This document shows, one piece after another, positions 8,629 through 17,937 of a stretch of 64,000 nucleotides of DNA. Numbering within the stretch: position 1 is the first letter of the stretch; each line of letters begins with the position of its first letter. The notes beneath the pieces were generated by a model that did not search any database, was not told the DNA's origin, and saw nothing but the letters and a program-made list of their open reading frames with translations. The translations under genes were made by a program, and so were the position numbers. This stretch comes from Clostridiaceae bacterium (GTDB taxonomy: Bacteria; Bacillota_A; Clostridia; Clostridiales; Clostridiaceae). The stretch is taken from positions 1-64,000 of the forward strand of contig JAQSXU010000006.1 in assembly GCA_029256485.1 (NCBI GenBank), given 5' to 3'.

Positions 8629-9804
8629 CTATTCTTCCTTTGACGTGATAGGTTTTGTAATTCTGCCTGTTCTTCTTATTTTAGCATTTACGGTTACATC
8701 TACATTAATATTTTGATATATTTTATCCCAATCCTTCTCCATTTTTATCCACTGTTTTGGATAGTGTTGGTATATAATATCACCAACCCCAAATATATCT
8801 GCATTTAACTCTCTTGATTTTTTTAGTGCCAGCATTACCTCTTTCTTTATAACATCCTCTTCAGATTTTTCAAGAACCGCAAAGACTTTAGGGTTTGCCA
8901 TATCTTCAGAAGTAGTTTGTTCTTGTAATTCCCCTTCTTGCTTTATTTCTATTTTAATACTAGCTTCATTATCTTTTATTTCAGGAGTTATTTTACTTTT
9001 GGCATGTGTTGTTACTATATTTACCTTATCCTTATCATTTGGTGCAGCTACAGTAATGACTCCATCTTTAATTTTATTAATTCCCCATAGAAGTCCCTGA
9101 GTTTCATCTTTATTTAGAATCCCAACCATTTTATCCTTTTTAAACACAGCTGTTTCTGAAACATATGTTATTTTTTTATTATCCTCTTTAGATACTTCAA
9201 TTATAGGGGCAATTGGAGCTGTTGTTTTGCTCATCAATCTGGATGCAAATTCTCTTAAATCTACAGCGGGTACTTGAGATATTTCTTCTTCACTTTTAAT
9301 TAATTCTCCTATATTCCTTCCAGGAGTAGTTTCAAGATCTGGCTTTATGTCTAGAATTTCGCTGGCAGGTTGTTTAGATACTAACACCCATTGTAAAAGT
9401 CGGGATTGACGATAACGCAGAAAAAAGTCCATATACTTATCGATACCTGTTTCTGCTAAATCTTCTCCAAATATAATGACTTCATTATGTGAAAAAAACA
9501 AATCACGATTTACTTTTTTGCTGAAAGCTATCACTGCTTCAGAAATAGTTCTTTGCTGTTCTTTTAAATTTATATATCCAGAAGTACCTACATTGCTGCC
9601 GCCTTTTGAAGAACCTTTCATCTCTAAAACCTTTGCCAGCTGCACAGTCATTTCTATGGTATCTGGTTCCTTTCCTTTGTCCATTCCAACACCCATAACA
9701 ATAGCAATTTTATTTAACTCGTGAGCACTCCAGCAGGAAGTCAGATTTAAAGCTATGAAAATACATATAATTAATTGTGCCCATATTTTTATGTATTTTT
9801 TCAT
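8629..9804 (-). CDS. Germinant receptor C subunit (GerC/GerKC lipoprotein)
   Basis: About 391 residues from the ATG at 9804, preceded by GAGGTG; the longer GTG start at 9813 overlaps that site. The N terminus is a lipoprotein signal with lipobox LTSC, followed by the GerC hallmark CWSAHELNKIAIVMGVGMDKG region. The rest is the soluble Ger(x)C domain, predicted on the outer face of the spore inner membrane. It follows the A-subunit stop by only a few bases. Length matches the family (about 370-400). Confidence 0.93.
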   Translation of the reverse strand: MKKYIKIWAQLIICIFIALNLTSCWSAHELNKIAIVMGVGMDKGKEPDTIEMTVQLAKVLEMKGSSKGGSNVGTSGYINLKEQQRTISEAVIAFSKKVNRDLFFSHNEVIIFGEDLAETGIDKYMDFFLRYRQSRLLQWVLVSKQPASEILDIKPDLETTPGRNIGELIKSEEEISQVPAVDLREFASRLMSKTTAPIAPIIEVSKEDNKKITYVSETAVFKKDKMVGILNKDETQGLLWGINKIKDGVITVAAPNDKDKVNIVTTHAKSKITPEIKDNEASIKIEIKQEGELQEQTTSEDMANPKVFAVLEKSEEDVIKKEVMLALKKSRELNADIFGVGDIIYQHYPKQWIKMEKDWDKIYQNINVDVTVNAKIRRTGRITKPITSKEE

Positions 9805-9814
9805 TAGACTCACC

Positions 9815-11416
9815 TCATTTTTTCTCTCCGTCCAATGGAGGCTCAGGCTTTGACCCTGGGCCCTGTCTTTGAAAATTATACCAGCCTATAGTTCTTGGCC
9901 TGGTAAACATTCTCCATAAATGAACTCTTACAAATGTATCCTTCAAATCCTCTATACTCAATGGTGCCAGAGGAGCAAAATATGGAGTGCCAAATGATCT
10001 TAAGGATACAACGTGCACCAATACCACCAACATACCAATACCAACTCCAAATATACCTAAGCTTCCTCCTAAAATAAGAAATACAATGCGTAGAATAGCC
10101 ACCAAATCTGTATAAACTGGAACTACAAAACTTGAAACAGCAGTTAAGGCCACCACAATAACCATAAGTCCTCCTACCAGTCCAGCTGTTACAGCAGCTT
10201 CACCTATTACCAAAGCTCCTACAATACTTACAGCCTGACCTACTGGACGTGGTAAACGTACTCCTGCTTCTCTTAATATTTCAAATGTCATTATCATAAG
10301 GCCAGCCTCCATTATTGCCGGGAAAGGAACTCCTTCACGGCCAGCTGCCATTGTAAATAACAATGTGGTTGGTATCAGCTCCTGATGAAATGTGGACAAT
10401 ACCACATATGTTGTTGGGGCTAATACGCTTATGACAAAGGCTATAAATCTTAAAATTCTTAAAAGACTGGCAAAGAAAGGTCTTGAGTAGTAGTCTTCTG
10501 CATTTTGAAATCCTTCAATGAACAGCATTGGCATTGTAAGTGCAAAAGGGGTTCCATCAACTAAAATAGCTGCCCTTCCCTCTAATATTTTTCCAGCAGC
10601 TGTATCTGGTTTTTCTGAATTACCCACAGTAGGGAAAATAGAATAAGGAGCATCTTCTATAAATTGTTCAATGTAACCTGATTCTAAAATTGCATCTGTA
10701 TTAATTCTATTTAATCTATTTCTTATTTCCTTTATAAGTTTAGGATTAACAACTCCCTTTAAATAAACAATGCATATACTAGTCCTTGTTTGTTCCCCAA
10801 TTTCCATTGTTTCAAAGGTTAAATTTGGATTTTTTATTTTACGGCGTAATAATGCCATATTAGTAGTCATAGTTTCACAAAAACCTTCTCTTGGTCCCCT
10901 TACTACAGCTTCTGTTTTAGGTTCTTCTACCCCTCTGGTTTCAAAGCCCTTTGAATTAATTATGAGAGCTTCACTGGAACCCTCGATGAGAAATATAGTA
11001 TCACCAGATAGACATCCATCTATTATTTCATATATGGATGTGGCTTTATTAACCTTTCCAACAGAAATCATGCTTTTTTTTACAATATTTATATTTCCTG
11101 ATTCTAATTCACTTTCCAGATTTAGAAATCTGCTGTCATACATGAAGGGTTTAATTATAGTATCATTTATAGTTTTCTTTTCTGTCATACCTTCTAAGAA
11201 TATAACTGCCGCATTTATCTGCATCTTGGAACCAAAGGAAAATTCACGATAAATTATGTCATTACTTGAGCCTAAAATTTTTTTTAATGTATGCAAGTTA
11301 TCTTCAAGGTCATCAGATAGTTCAGGCTGCAAAGCTTTTTTCTTTCCAGTATCATTATTGATTTTTGTACTATTCATCTGTAGAAATTTAAGCTTTTTAT
11401 ATAAATAATTAAGCAC
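9815..11416 (-). CDS. Germinant receptor A subunit (GerA/GerKA)
   Basis: A 533-residue protein with a GTG start and AGGGGT six bases upstream. The N-terminal half (to about residue 290) is soluble. The C-terminal half carries about five to six membrane segments with conserved GerA sequences: EGRAAILVDGTPFALTMP (about 280-297), DYYSRPFFASLLR and the proline-rich GREGVPFPAIMEAGLMI. A Pro-rich tail ends the protein. A subunits pair with B and C to form the receptor that triggers germination. It lies between a 70-residue small gene and gerC in a single operon. Confidence 0.95.
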   Translation of the reverse strand: MLNYLYKKLKFLQMNSTKINNDTGKKKALQPELSDDLEDNLHTLKKILGSSNDIIYREFSFGSKMQINAAVIFLEGMTEKKTINDTIIKPFMYDSRFLNLESELESGNINIVKKSMISVGKVNKATSIYEIIDGCLSGDTIFLIEGSSEALIINSKGFETRGVEEPKTEAVVRGPREGFCETMTTNMALLRRKIKNPNLTFETMEIGEQTRTSICIVYLKGVVNPKLIKEIRNRLNRINTDAILESGYIEQFIEDAPYSIFPTVGNSEKPDTAAGKILEGRAAILVDGTPFALTMPMLFIEGFQNAEDYYSRPFFASLLRILRFIAFVISVLAPTTYVVLSTFHQELIPTTLLFTMAAGREGVPFPAIMEAGLMIMTFEILREAGVRLPRPVGQAVSIVGALVIGEAAVTAGLVGGLMVIVVALTAVSSFVVPVYTDLVAILRIVFLILGGSLGIFGVGIGMLVVLVHVVSLRSFGTPYFAPLAPLSIEDLKDTFVRVHLWRMFTRPRTIGWYNFQRQGPGSKPEPPLDGEKK

Positions 11417-11467
11417 TTTACTACCCCTGCTTTCATTTTGTTATATTATTTGTCTGCATATAGGCAA

Positions 11468-11680
11468 TTATTCATTTTCATGTTCTCCTTGGTCTGCTTT
11501 TTCATTAACACTTTTATTAAAGTTATCATCTGAACATTTCACATGAAAAATGCAGAGAAAAAGCTGGCATATAAAGAATATCAATATAACTGCAGTATAT
11601 GTCCATGTAAGAGCTATAACCATAATGGGATAAAATCCCCTTCCCTCCAATGACTTTTTTAAAAATTCCATAATCTGCAA
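11468..11680 (-). CDS. Small single-TM protein within germinant receptor operon
   Basis: A 70-residue protein with one hydrophobic segment (about 18-44) and an acidic tail rich in Asp, Glu and Asn. The start is probably TTG at 11680, since AAGGTGAT lies eight bases upstream; the in-frame ATG three codons later is too far from that site. It lies between the first gerB and gerA. Not recognised as a family; it differs in topology from the 72-residue two-TM gene in the same operon. The position suggests an accessory receptor component. Confidence 0.6.
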   Translation of the reverse strand: MQIMEFLKKSLEGRGFYPIMVIALTWTYTAVILIFFICQLFLCIFHVKCSDDNFNKSVNEKADQGEHENE

Positions 11681-11703
11681 TTTTGTATCACCTTCACATA
11701 TAT

Positions 11704-12789
11704 TTAGAATTCAGTTCTTTTCTTTTTAAGCCAGTAAATCATTAACAACAGCAGCGGAAATACATTGGAATAAATTAAAGCAAAATAGTTTGCATCAAAT
11801 GGATACATCCATCGATGATAGGCATAGCTAGGTTCAAATACAATGGAAAACCACATCAAAAATATACTGAATAAAATAAGTGTAAGTTTATTATTTTTGA
11901 TTTTAAACACAGTAGTTAATATTTGAACAACAGCATTTAGATATATAGTCATTTTAAAAAATCCACCAAAAAACATAATAACTATACCTATAGCATCCAA
12001 ATTGCTTATAACAGTGCCAATGTTAATTAACCTTATGGTTTCCAGCAGAGGTACATTTGCAATTGATGCATATTTAACCCCTAATACGGAAATATTCATT
12101 ATTGAAGTAAGGCAAAGCATTATCCCTGACAATATAAGTGCCTCCATTGCAGCTGGCCTAACAGTACTTTTTTCATTTGCATATTTCCAGTACATTAAAA
12201 ATACAAAGATTTCTCCATAAGGGAACATCACTACACTTGGCATGGTTTTCAATATGGGTTTAAATCCACTGCCTAAAATAGGCTGCAGTTTGCTAAAATC
12301 CACAATTCCTGATATAGAAACAAGTATATAAAGACTTACTATAAATAAAAAAAGAATTGGCATAACTACCTCGCTTGCACGTGCTAATACCTCCATACCT
12401 TCGAATAAAGCATATAAACTTACGAGTATAAATATAAAAATAATAACCCATAATGGAGTTTCCGGGAGAGCATTCATCAATATAAGTTCACCAAATTCCC
12501 GGGCATTACGAGCTGCGTGCCAGAGACAATCCAGCACATAAAGCAAAACAAGTATTATTCCCAACTTATTCCCTAATATTGTAATAATCATTTCCGCATA
12601 ATTCTTATTGGGGAAAGCATTATAAAGTTCTGTATAAACCCATACAAAACCTACTCCAATTACTAAAGCAAGCAAAATCACAATCCATGCATCCTGTTTA
12701 GCTTTAATGCCTAATGCAAAAAGAGTAGTACTTCCAACCTCGAATATGAACATAAGTGTGAATAGTTGATGTTTGCTTAAGCGTATCAT
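11704..12789 (-). CDS. Germinant receptor B subunit (GerB/GerKB), first gene of operon
   Basis: A 361-residue permease-like protein with about ten membrane segments. The GerB signature is VVMFPYGEIFVFLMYWKYAN near residue 185. It leads the operon B-small-A-C-small-B. AGGGAA precedes ATG. Having a B subunit before A, and another after C, means one A and one C could serve two alternative B subunits. Ligand specificity cannot be read from sequence. Forespore expression is expected for such operons. Confidence 0.9.
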   Translation of the reverse strand: MIRLSKHQLFTLMFIFEVGSTTLFALGIKAKQDAWIVILLALVIGVGFVWVYTELYNAFPNKNYAEMIITILGNKLGIILVLLYVLDCLWHAARNAREFGELILMNALPETPLWVIIFIFILVSLYALFEGMEVLARASEVVMPILFLFIVSLYILVSISGIVDFSKLQPILGSGFKPILKTMPSVVMFPYGEIFVFLMYWKYANEKSTVRPAAMEALILSGIMLCLTSIMNISVLGVKYASIANVPLLETIRLINIGTVISNLDAIGIVIMFFGGFFKMTIYLNAVVQILTTVFKIKNNKLTLILFSIFLMWFSIVFEPSYAYHRWMYPFDANYFALIYSNVFPLLLLMIYWLKKKRTEF

Positions 12790-12988
12790 TTTAATTCCCT
12801 TCTTTATATAGCATTTCTTGCAGTTACATATATTTTAACCAATGTTACTTTTTAGTATGTATACTAAATCATGCGGCAAAGCAGCATATAAATTCCAGGC
12901 GCAAAGTCTTATATTACGACTTTTATGTATTTATTTGTAAATATAAATTCAAAAATATTAATATGAATAAAAAAATTCAAAAACACCG
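12790..12988. other. Intergenic spacer between divergent ger operon and adhE
   Basis: A/T-rich spacer that should hold the ger-operon promoter on the minus strand. I looked for a forespore (sigma-G) promoter and a Rex-type operator (TTGTTAA-N4-TTAACAA) and saw none I would defend. Confidence 0.4.
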
Positions 12989-13017
12989 TTGACAACGATC
13001 ATAAAATTATGCATAAT
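12989..13017 (+). promoter_or_regulatory. Strong sigma-A promoter, adhE
   Basis: TTGACA (12989-12994), a 17-base spacer and CATAAT (13012-13017). It gives a leader of about 230 bases before the adhE ATG. The leader is A/T-rich; I found no T-box, riboswitch or terminator in it. A GA-rich ribosome site (AGAGGTG) ends it. Confidence 0.7.
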
Positions 13018-13250
13018 TATAATTACCGGTGGTCAATTTATTAGTAATTCTGAATAATGTAAACGTTATATGTTGTATGCGCAGCAATATATGTCGTCAA
13101 CTTCATTTATTTGCTTAATAAATGTAAATAATTAAATTCAATTATCAGAATTGTTTGTCAATCTTTTCGCAAAAATGAACATGAACTGAACAATATAAAA
13201 TATTATAGTTATACCCATTAACATTAGAGAGAGAGAAAGAGGTGTAATTA

Positions 13251-15878
13251 ATGAAAGTTACAAATGTTGAAGAATTAATGAAAAAACTTGAGGAAGTAAG
13301 AAATGCTCAAAAGAAGTTTGCTGCTTATAGTCAAGATCAAGTAGATGAAATTTTTAGGCAAGCAGCAATCGCAGCTAATAGCGCTAGAATACAACTTGCA
13401 AAAATGGCAGTAGAAGAAACAGGCATGGGGATTATAGAAGATAAGGTTATTAAAAATCACTATGCATCAGAATATATATATAATAAATATAAAGATGAAA
13501 AGACCTGTGGAGTTATAGAAAAAGACGCTGGTTTTGGTATAGTTAAAATTGCTGAACCTGTAGGGGTAATCGCAGCTGTTGTTCCAACAACAAACCCAAC
13601 ATCTACAGCAATATTTAAATCTCTAATAGCTTTAAAAACTCGAAATGGCATAATATTTTCTCCTCATCCAAGAGCTAAAAAATCAACCATTGCCGCAGCT
13701 AAAATAGTTCTTGATGCTGCAGTTAAAGCAGGGGCCCCAGAAGGAATTATAGCATGGATAGACGAGCCTACAATCGAACTGTCACAAATAGTAATGAAAG
13801 AGGCAGACTTAATTCTTGCTACAGGGGGACCTGGCATGGTTAAATCAGCTTACTCATCAGGTAAACCAGCTTTAGGAGTTGGTCCAGGAAACACACCTGC
13901 TATAATTGATGATAGTGCTGACATTAAAATGGCAGTAAATTCAATACTTCTATCAAAAACCTTTGATAATGGTGTGATCTGTGCTTCAGAACAGTCAGTA
14001 TTAGTATTGGATTCAATATATGATGAAGTTAGAAAAGAATTTGCTGACAGAGGAGCTTATATACTTAACAAGGATGAAATAGATAAAGTTAGAAAAACCA
14101 TTATAATTAATGGAAACTTAAATGCTAACATTGTTGGACAGAGTGCTTACAAAATAGCTGAAATGGCTGCAGTGAAAGTTCCAGAAAACGCTAAAATTCT
14201 TATTGGAGAAGTGGAATCAGTTGAACTTGAAGAGCCATTCTCACACGAAAAATTATCTCCAGTTTTAGCAATGTATAAAGTAAAGAGTTTTGATGAAGCT
14301 ATTGAAAAAACTGAAAGATTAGTTAAGTTAGGCGGATTTGGACATACCTCCTCATTATATATAAATACAATGACACAAAAAGAAAAAGTGGAAAAATTTA
14401 GTACAACCATGAAAACAGGAAGAACAATAATCAATATGCCATCTGCTCACGGTGGTATAGGAGATTTATACAACTTCAAGCTAGCTCCTTCATTAACACT
14501 AGGCTGTGGTTCCTGGGGCGGAAACTCTGTATCAGAAAACGTTGGGCCTAAACATTTATTAAACATAAAGAGTGTTGCTGAGAGGAGAGAAAATATGCTT
14601 TGGTTCAGAATTCCTGAAAAGGTTTACTTTAAATATGGCTGTCTTGGAGTTGCACTTAAAGAGTTAAAAGTTATGAATAAGAAAAAAGTATTTATAGTTA
14701 CAGATAAAGTTCTATATCAATTAGGTTATGTGGATAAAGTGACAAAAATTCTTGATGAACAAGGAATTTTATATAAAATATTTACAGATGTAGAACCGGA
14801 TCCAACACTTTTAACAGCTAAAACTGGTGCAGCAGAAATGTTATCATTTAATCCTGATACTATTATTGCTGTTGGTGGGGGTTCAGCAATGGACGCTGCT
14901 AAGATCATGTGGGTAATGTATGAACATCCAGAAGTAAAATTTGAAGATTTAGCTATGAGATTTATGGATATAAGAAAAAGAGTTTATACCTTCCCTAAAA
15001 TGGGTGAAAAAGCAATGATGATTTCTGTGGCAACATCAGCAGGGACAGGCTCAGAGGTTACTCCTTTTGCCGTAATCACTGATGAAAAAACGGGAGCTAA
15101 ATATCCTTTAGCAGATTATGAATTAACTCCAGATATGGCAATAATTGATGCTGAACTTATGATGGGCATGCCAAAAGGATTGACAGCAGCTTCAGGTATA
15201 GATGCACTTACTCACAGCTTAGAAGCTTATGTATCAGTAATGGCTTCAGAATATACAAATGGATTGGCATTGGAATCTATCAGATTAATATTTAAATATT
15301 TACCTCTAGCTTATACAGAAGGTACAACTAATGTAAAGGCAAGAGAAAAAATGGCACATGCTTCAACAATAGCTGGTATGGCATTCGCAAATGCATTCTT
15401 AGGAGTATGTCACTCTATGGCACACAAACTAGGTGCAGCACACCACATACCACACGGAATTGCCAATGCATTATTGATAAATGAAGTTATAAAATTCAAT
15501 GCTGTGGATGATCCAAGAAAACAAGCTGCATTCCCACAATATAAGTACCCAAATGCTAAGTGGAGATATGCTAGAATAGCTGACTACCTGCAACTAGGCG
15601 GAAACACAGATGATGAAAAAGTACAATTATTGATAATAGCTATTGATGAACTAAAAGCAAAATTAAACATTCCAAAAACTATCAAAGAAGCTGGCGTAAC
15701 AGAAGAAAAGTTCTACGCTGCTTTAGATAGTATGTCAGAACAGGCTTTTGATGATCAGTGTACAGGAGCAAATCCTAGATACCCATTAATAAGCGAAATA
15801 AAACAAATGTATGTGAATGTTTTTGATAAAGTTGAACCAACAGCAGATAAAAAGAAAAAAAGAAAAAATAATGAATAG
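13251..15878 (+). CDS. adhE: Bifunctional acetaldehyde-CoA / alcohol dehydrogenase AdhE
   Basis: 875 residues, the usual AdhE length. The N-terminal half (about 1-440) is an acylating aldehyde dehydrogenase with the nucleophilic Cys244 in FDNGVICASEQS and VPTTNPTSTAIFK near 111-123. The C-terminal half (about 455-860) is an iron-dependent alcohol dehydrogenase, with the NAD-loop AVGGGSAMDAAK and metal-binding GIDALTHSLEAY and CHSMAHKLGAAHHIPHG. It reduces acetyl-CoA to ethanol (or butyryl-CoA to butanol) in two NADH-dependent steps and often assembles into spirosomes. AGAGGTG precedes ATG. The lysine-rich tail (KKKKRKNNE) is a small oddity. It is a single-gene unit with its own promoter and terminator. 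Confidence 0.98.
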   Translation: MKVTNVEELMKKLEEVRNAQKKFAAYSQDQVDEIFRQAAIAANSARIQLAKMAVEETGMGIIEDKVIKNHYASEYIYNKYKDEKTCGVIEKDAGFGIVKIAEPVGVIAAVVPTTNPTSTAIFKSLIALKTRNGIIFSPHPRAKKSTIAAAKIVLDAAVKAGAPEGIIAWIDEPTIELSQIVMKEADLILATGGPGMVKSAYSSGKPALGVGPGNTPAIIDDSADIKMAVNSILLSKTFDNGVICASEQSVLVLDSIYDEVRKEFADRGAYILNKDEIDKVRKTIIINGNLNANIVGQSAYKIAEMAAVKVPENAKILIGEVESVELEEPFSHEKLSPVLAMYKVKSFDEAIEKTERLVKLGGFGHTSSLYINTMTQKEKVEKFSTTMKTGRTIINMPSAHGGIGDLYNFKLAPSLTLGCGSWGGNSVSENVGPKHLLNIKSVAERRENMLWFRIPEKVYFKYGCLGVALKELKVMNKKKVFIVTDKVLYQLGYVDKVTKILDEQGILYKIFTDVEPDPTLLTAKTGAAEMLSFNPDTIIAVGGGSAMDAAKIMWVMYEHPEVKFEDLAMRFMDIRKRVYTFPKMGEKAMMISVATSAGTGSEVTPFAVITDEKTGAKYPLADYELTPDMAIIDAELMMGMPKGLTAASGIDALTHSLEAYVSVMASEYTNGLALESIRLIFKYLPLAYTEGTTNVKAREKMAHASTIAGMAFANAFLGVCHSMAHKLGAAHHIPHGIANALLINEVIKFNAVDDPRKQAAFPQYKYPNAKWRYARIADYLQLGGNTDDEKVQLLIIAIDELKAKLNIPKTIKEAGVTEEKFYAALDSMSEQAFDDQCTGANPRYPLISEIKQMYVNVFDKVEPTADKKKKRKNNE

Positions 15879-15884
15879 TATAGA

Positions 15885-15920
15885 AATGGTGTTTCAAATA
15901 AATTTGGAACACCATTTTTT
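15885..15920 (+). terminator. adhE terminator
   Basis: AATGGTGTT...AACACCATT hairpin (inner CAAAT/ATTTG pairing) followed by TTTTTTCTTTT. Confidence 0.88.
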
Positions 15921-15938
15921 CTTTTAATTAGATTACAA

Positions 15939-16064
15939 CTATTCTGTTCCCTTAATTACTCCCTTTGGAGTTGACTTTTTTATTTCATCTTCACTTATAA
16001 TTTCCGGTTTTGCCCTTTTCTTATCCTGCATTTTTGCTGCCTTTTTGCCTTCTCTGTGTGACAT
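15939..16064 (-). CDS. Unlisted small lysine-rich protein (41 aa)
   Basis: A complete 41-codon frame that starts MSHREGKKAAKMQDKKRAKP and ends with KGVIKGTE and TAG. A GGAGGT site lies nine bases before ATG, which makes it a likely real gene. The composition is strongly basic in the first half and mixed charge in the second; no hydrophobic segment. I do not recognise the family. It converges on adhE, and the adhE terminator hairpin lies just beyond its stop. A role in spores or nucleic acid binding would be speculation. Confidence 0.65.
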   Translation of the reverse strand: MSHREGKKAAKMQDKKRAKPEIISEDEIKKSTPKGVIKGTE

Positions 16065-16151
16065 TTAATTGCTACCTCCTCAATGTAAATCTCTTGTTTA
16101 TTTCTTTACTTTATGTTTTCCTTCCCTGTAACTTTTATACCAATTACTTAT

Positions 16152-16183
16152 AAAAGCTGTGAATTCAAAGATTCACAGCTTTT
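16152..16183 (-). terminator. Recurrent AAAGCTGTGAA hairpin (second copy)
   Basis: Perfect 13-base stem AAAAGCTGTGAAT / ATTCACAGCTTTT with a six-base loop. It lies 36 bases downstream of the Gfo/Idh gene end on the minus strand and 19 bases from a REP-like motif. It probably terminates that gene. Confidence 0.75.
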
Positions 16184-16201
16184 ACTTTTTACATTTTCAG
16201 C

Positions 16202-16213
16202 TTAACCGTCCCC
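16202..16213 (-). repeat. REP-like motif at the 3' end of a gene
   Basis: TTAACCGTCCCC on the plus strand, six bases past the stop of the Gfo/Idh gene. The flank CATTTTCAG before it is shared with the copy at 22202. Confidence 0.7.
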
Positions 16214-16218
16214 TTAAT

Positions 16219-17148
16219 TTACTTAACTATCCCAGTCTTTTCAATCATCTTACCTACCAGGATTTGTGATTTAAGCGCTTCCTCACCATTAATTGAAGGC
16301 TCTGTATCTCCAATAACTGAATTTATAAAATGCATTATTGCATCTTCAAATCCTCTTCTTTTAATAATTGTCTCCCAGGAAGGAGAACAATTTGTTATAA
16401 CTTTCCCTTCTCTTTCTGCTTCCATAGTATCCATGTTTTTAACTCTTACTATTGCATTTTCCCCTACAATCTCCAATTGTTCCAAATTAGTTCCGGCACT
16501 TCTATGCATACCAATAAAAATACGATTTTTATTTCCAGATATATAATTATGTTCAGCATAAATCATTTGATTTTTCTCATTGATTTCAACATGTCCTTCA
16601 ATGGATCCTGCTGGTTCTCCCAGCCATCTTGCAGTGTCAACTAAATGAATGTAATCATCTAGCATGGTAAATTTGAAGTCAGCAGGTGTACTTGATTTTA
16701 TCCTATGTTTTTCTACACGTATCCAAGCTACATTGTTTATTTGGTTTTTTGCTTCTAGATACATAGGAGCAAATCTTCTATTAAATCCCACCATGAGCTT
16801 TCTGCCCTTTTTTATGCTTAATTTAACAAGTTGCTCAGATTGCTCTATGGTAGAAGTCAAAGGTTTGTCCACATATACATCCTTACCCATATTTAGAGCT
16901 TCAAATATTATATCGTAGTGTGAATCAGTTGAACTGTGGACAAAAACTGCATCACAATTATTAATCAAATCATGTAAACTTGAAAAATCTTTAATTCTAT
17001 ATTCTCCGCAAATTTGCTTTCTTCTGCTTTCGGTTGGAGAATATGCGCCGGCTAAGCTCCAATTTTTTTCTTTTGAAAGAAAAGGAATATAAACCTTTTG
17101 TGCAATGTTTCCTAGTCCCACAATTCCAATGTTAAGTTTTCTATCCAT
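16219..17148 (-). CDS. Gfo/Idh/MocA-family NAD(P)-dependent oxidoreductase
   Basis: About 309 residues from the ATG at 17148, chosen because GGAGA lies in front; the longest frame begins nine codons earlier without a site. N-terminal Rossmann fold with GIVGLGNIAQKVYIP; the family motif is DKPLTSTIEQSEQLV (usual EKP), followed by GFNRRFAP. The C-terminal half is the GFO_IDH_MocA substrate domain with the DDYIHLVD segment, where His and Asp are probably catalytic. Substrates in the family are mostly sugars or inositols; the specific one cannot be told. Monocistronic. Confidence 0.88.
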   Translation of the reverse strand: MDRKLNIGIVGLGNIAQKVYIPFLSKEKNWSLAGAYSPTESRRKQICGEYRIKDFSSLHDLINNCDAVFVHSSTDSHYDIIFEALNMGKDVYVDKPLTSTIEQSEQLVKLSIKKGRKLMVGFNRRFAPMYLEAKNQINNVAWIRVEKHRIKSSTPADFKFTMLDDYIHLVDTARWLGEPAGSIEGHVEINEKNQMIYAEHNYISGNKNRIFIGMHRSAGTNLEQLEIVGENAIVRVKNMDTMEAEREGKVITNCSPSWETIIKRRGFEDAIMHFINSVIGDTEPSINGEEALKSQILVGKMIEKTGIVK

Positions 17149-17302
17149 AATAATAAATCTCCAATCTATGTACATAATAATATAAGTTTATAATTTATTA
17201 TATCATCTGATACCATATATTGCATTTAACTTATTTATTTTGTATTATAATTGAATTGGACTTAGTAAAATAAAAATTAATGTATTTTTAGGAGGAAATA
17301 AA

Positions 17303-17818
17303 ATGTTAGATTTATTAAAACAAAGAAGAAGCATTAGAAAATATCAACCACAAAATATAGAAGAAAAAAAGATTGAATCTTTAAAAAAATCACTGCTTTT
17401 GGCACCATCTTCTAGAAATTTAAAACATCTGCAATTTATGTTTATTGATAATAAAGAAATACTTGAAAAAATCTCAAACTGTAAACCTGGTGCATCATTT
17501 TTAAAGGGTTCAGCTTTAGGCATAATAGTCTTAGGTGATGAAAGCATTAGTGATACCTGGATAGAAGATGCATCTATAGCTTCAATAATAGCGCAGTTGG
17601 AAGCAGAAGCTTTAGGCCTTGGTTCATGCTGGATTCAAATTAGAAACAGAAAACATGATGATGACAGAACAGCAGAGGATTATATAAGAGAACAGCTTAA
17701 CATAAAAGAAAATTATAGAATAGAAAATATAATTTCCATAGGCTATAAAAATGAAACAAAACAGCCTCGTAGTGAAGATGATTTAGATTTTTCCAGAATC
17801 CATATAAATAAATTTTAG
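17303..17818 (+). CDS. Nitroreductase-family protein
   Basis: 171 residues. It opens with the nitroreductase signature LLKQRRSIRKYQPQNIEEKKI and LAPSSRNLKHLQFMFI (FMN binding), then ALGLGSCWIQIRNR in the second half. Members are FMN-dependent NAD(P)H oxidoreductases. AGGAGG lies eight bases before ATG. It has weak similarity to the second nitroreductase at 54531 but is not a close copy. Substrate unknown. It lies just upstream of psuK but about 120 bases and a separate promoter intervene. Confidence 0.85.
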   Translation: MLDLLKQRRSIRKYQPQNIEEKKIESLKKSLLLAPSSRNLKHLQFMFIDNKEILEKISNCKPGASFLKGSALGIIVLGDESISDTWIEDASIASIIAQLEAEALGLGSCWIQIRNRKHDDDRTAEDYIREQLNIKENYRIENIISIGYKNETKQPRSEDDLDFSRIHINKF

Positions 17819-17859
17819 AAAGTGCATTAATAATTCATATTGGTATGCTATAAACACTA

Positions 17860-17887
17860 TTGACATATTTTTGTACAGTGATAATAT
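17860..17887 (+). promoter_or_regulatory. Promoter of psuKG
   Basis: TTGACA (17860-17865), a 16-base spacer and TAATAT (17882-17887), about 50 bases before the psuK start. Confidence 0.55.
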
Positions 17888-17937
17888 ATGAATGTAAGCA
17901 AAAGATTATTATATAAGCAAATGTTAAGGAGTTCACC

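Noticed and set aside
10770..11252. Plus-strand 160-codon frame within gerA
   Set aside because: Opposite strand of a well-supported conserved gene; no ribosome site.
12790..13250. Rex operator upstream of adhE
   Set aside because: I looked for TTGTTAA-N4-TTAACAA, expected for redox control of adhE, and found no acceptable match.
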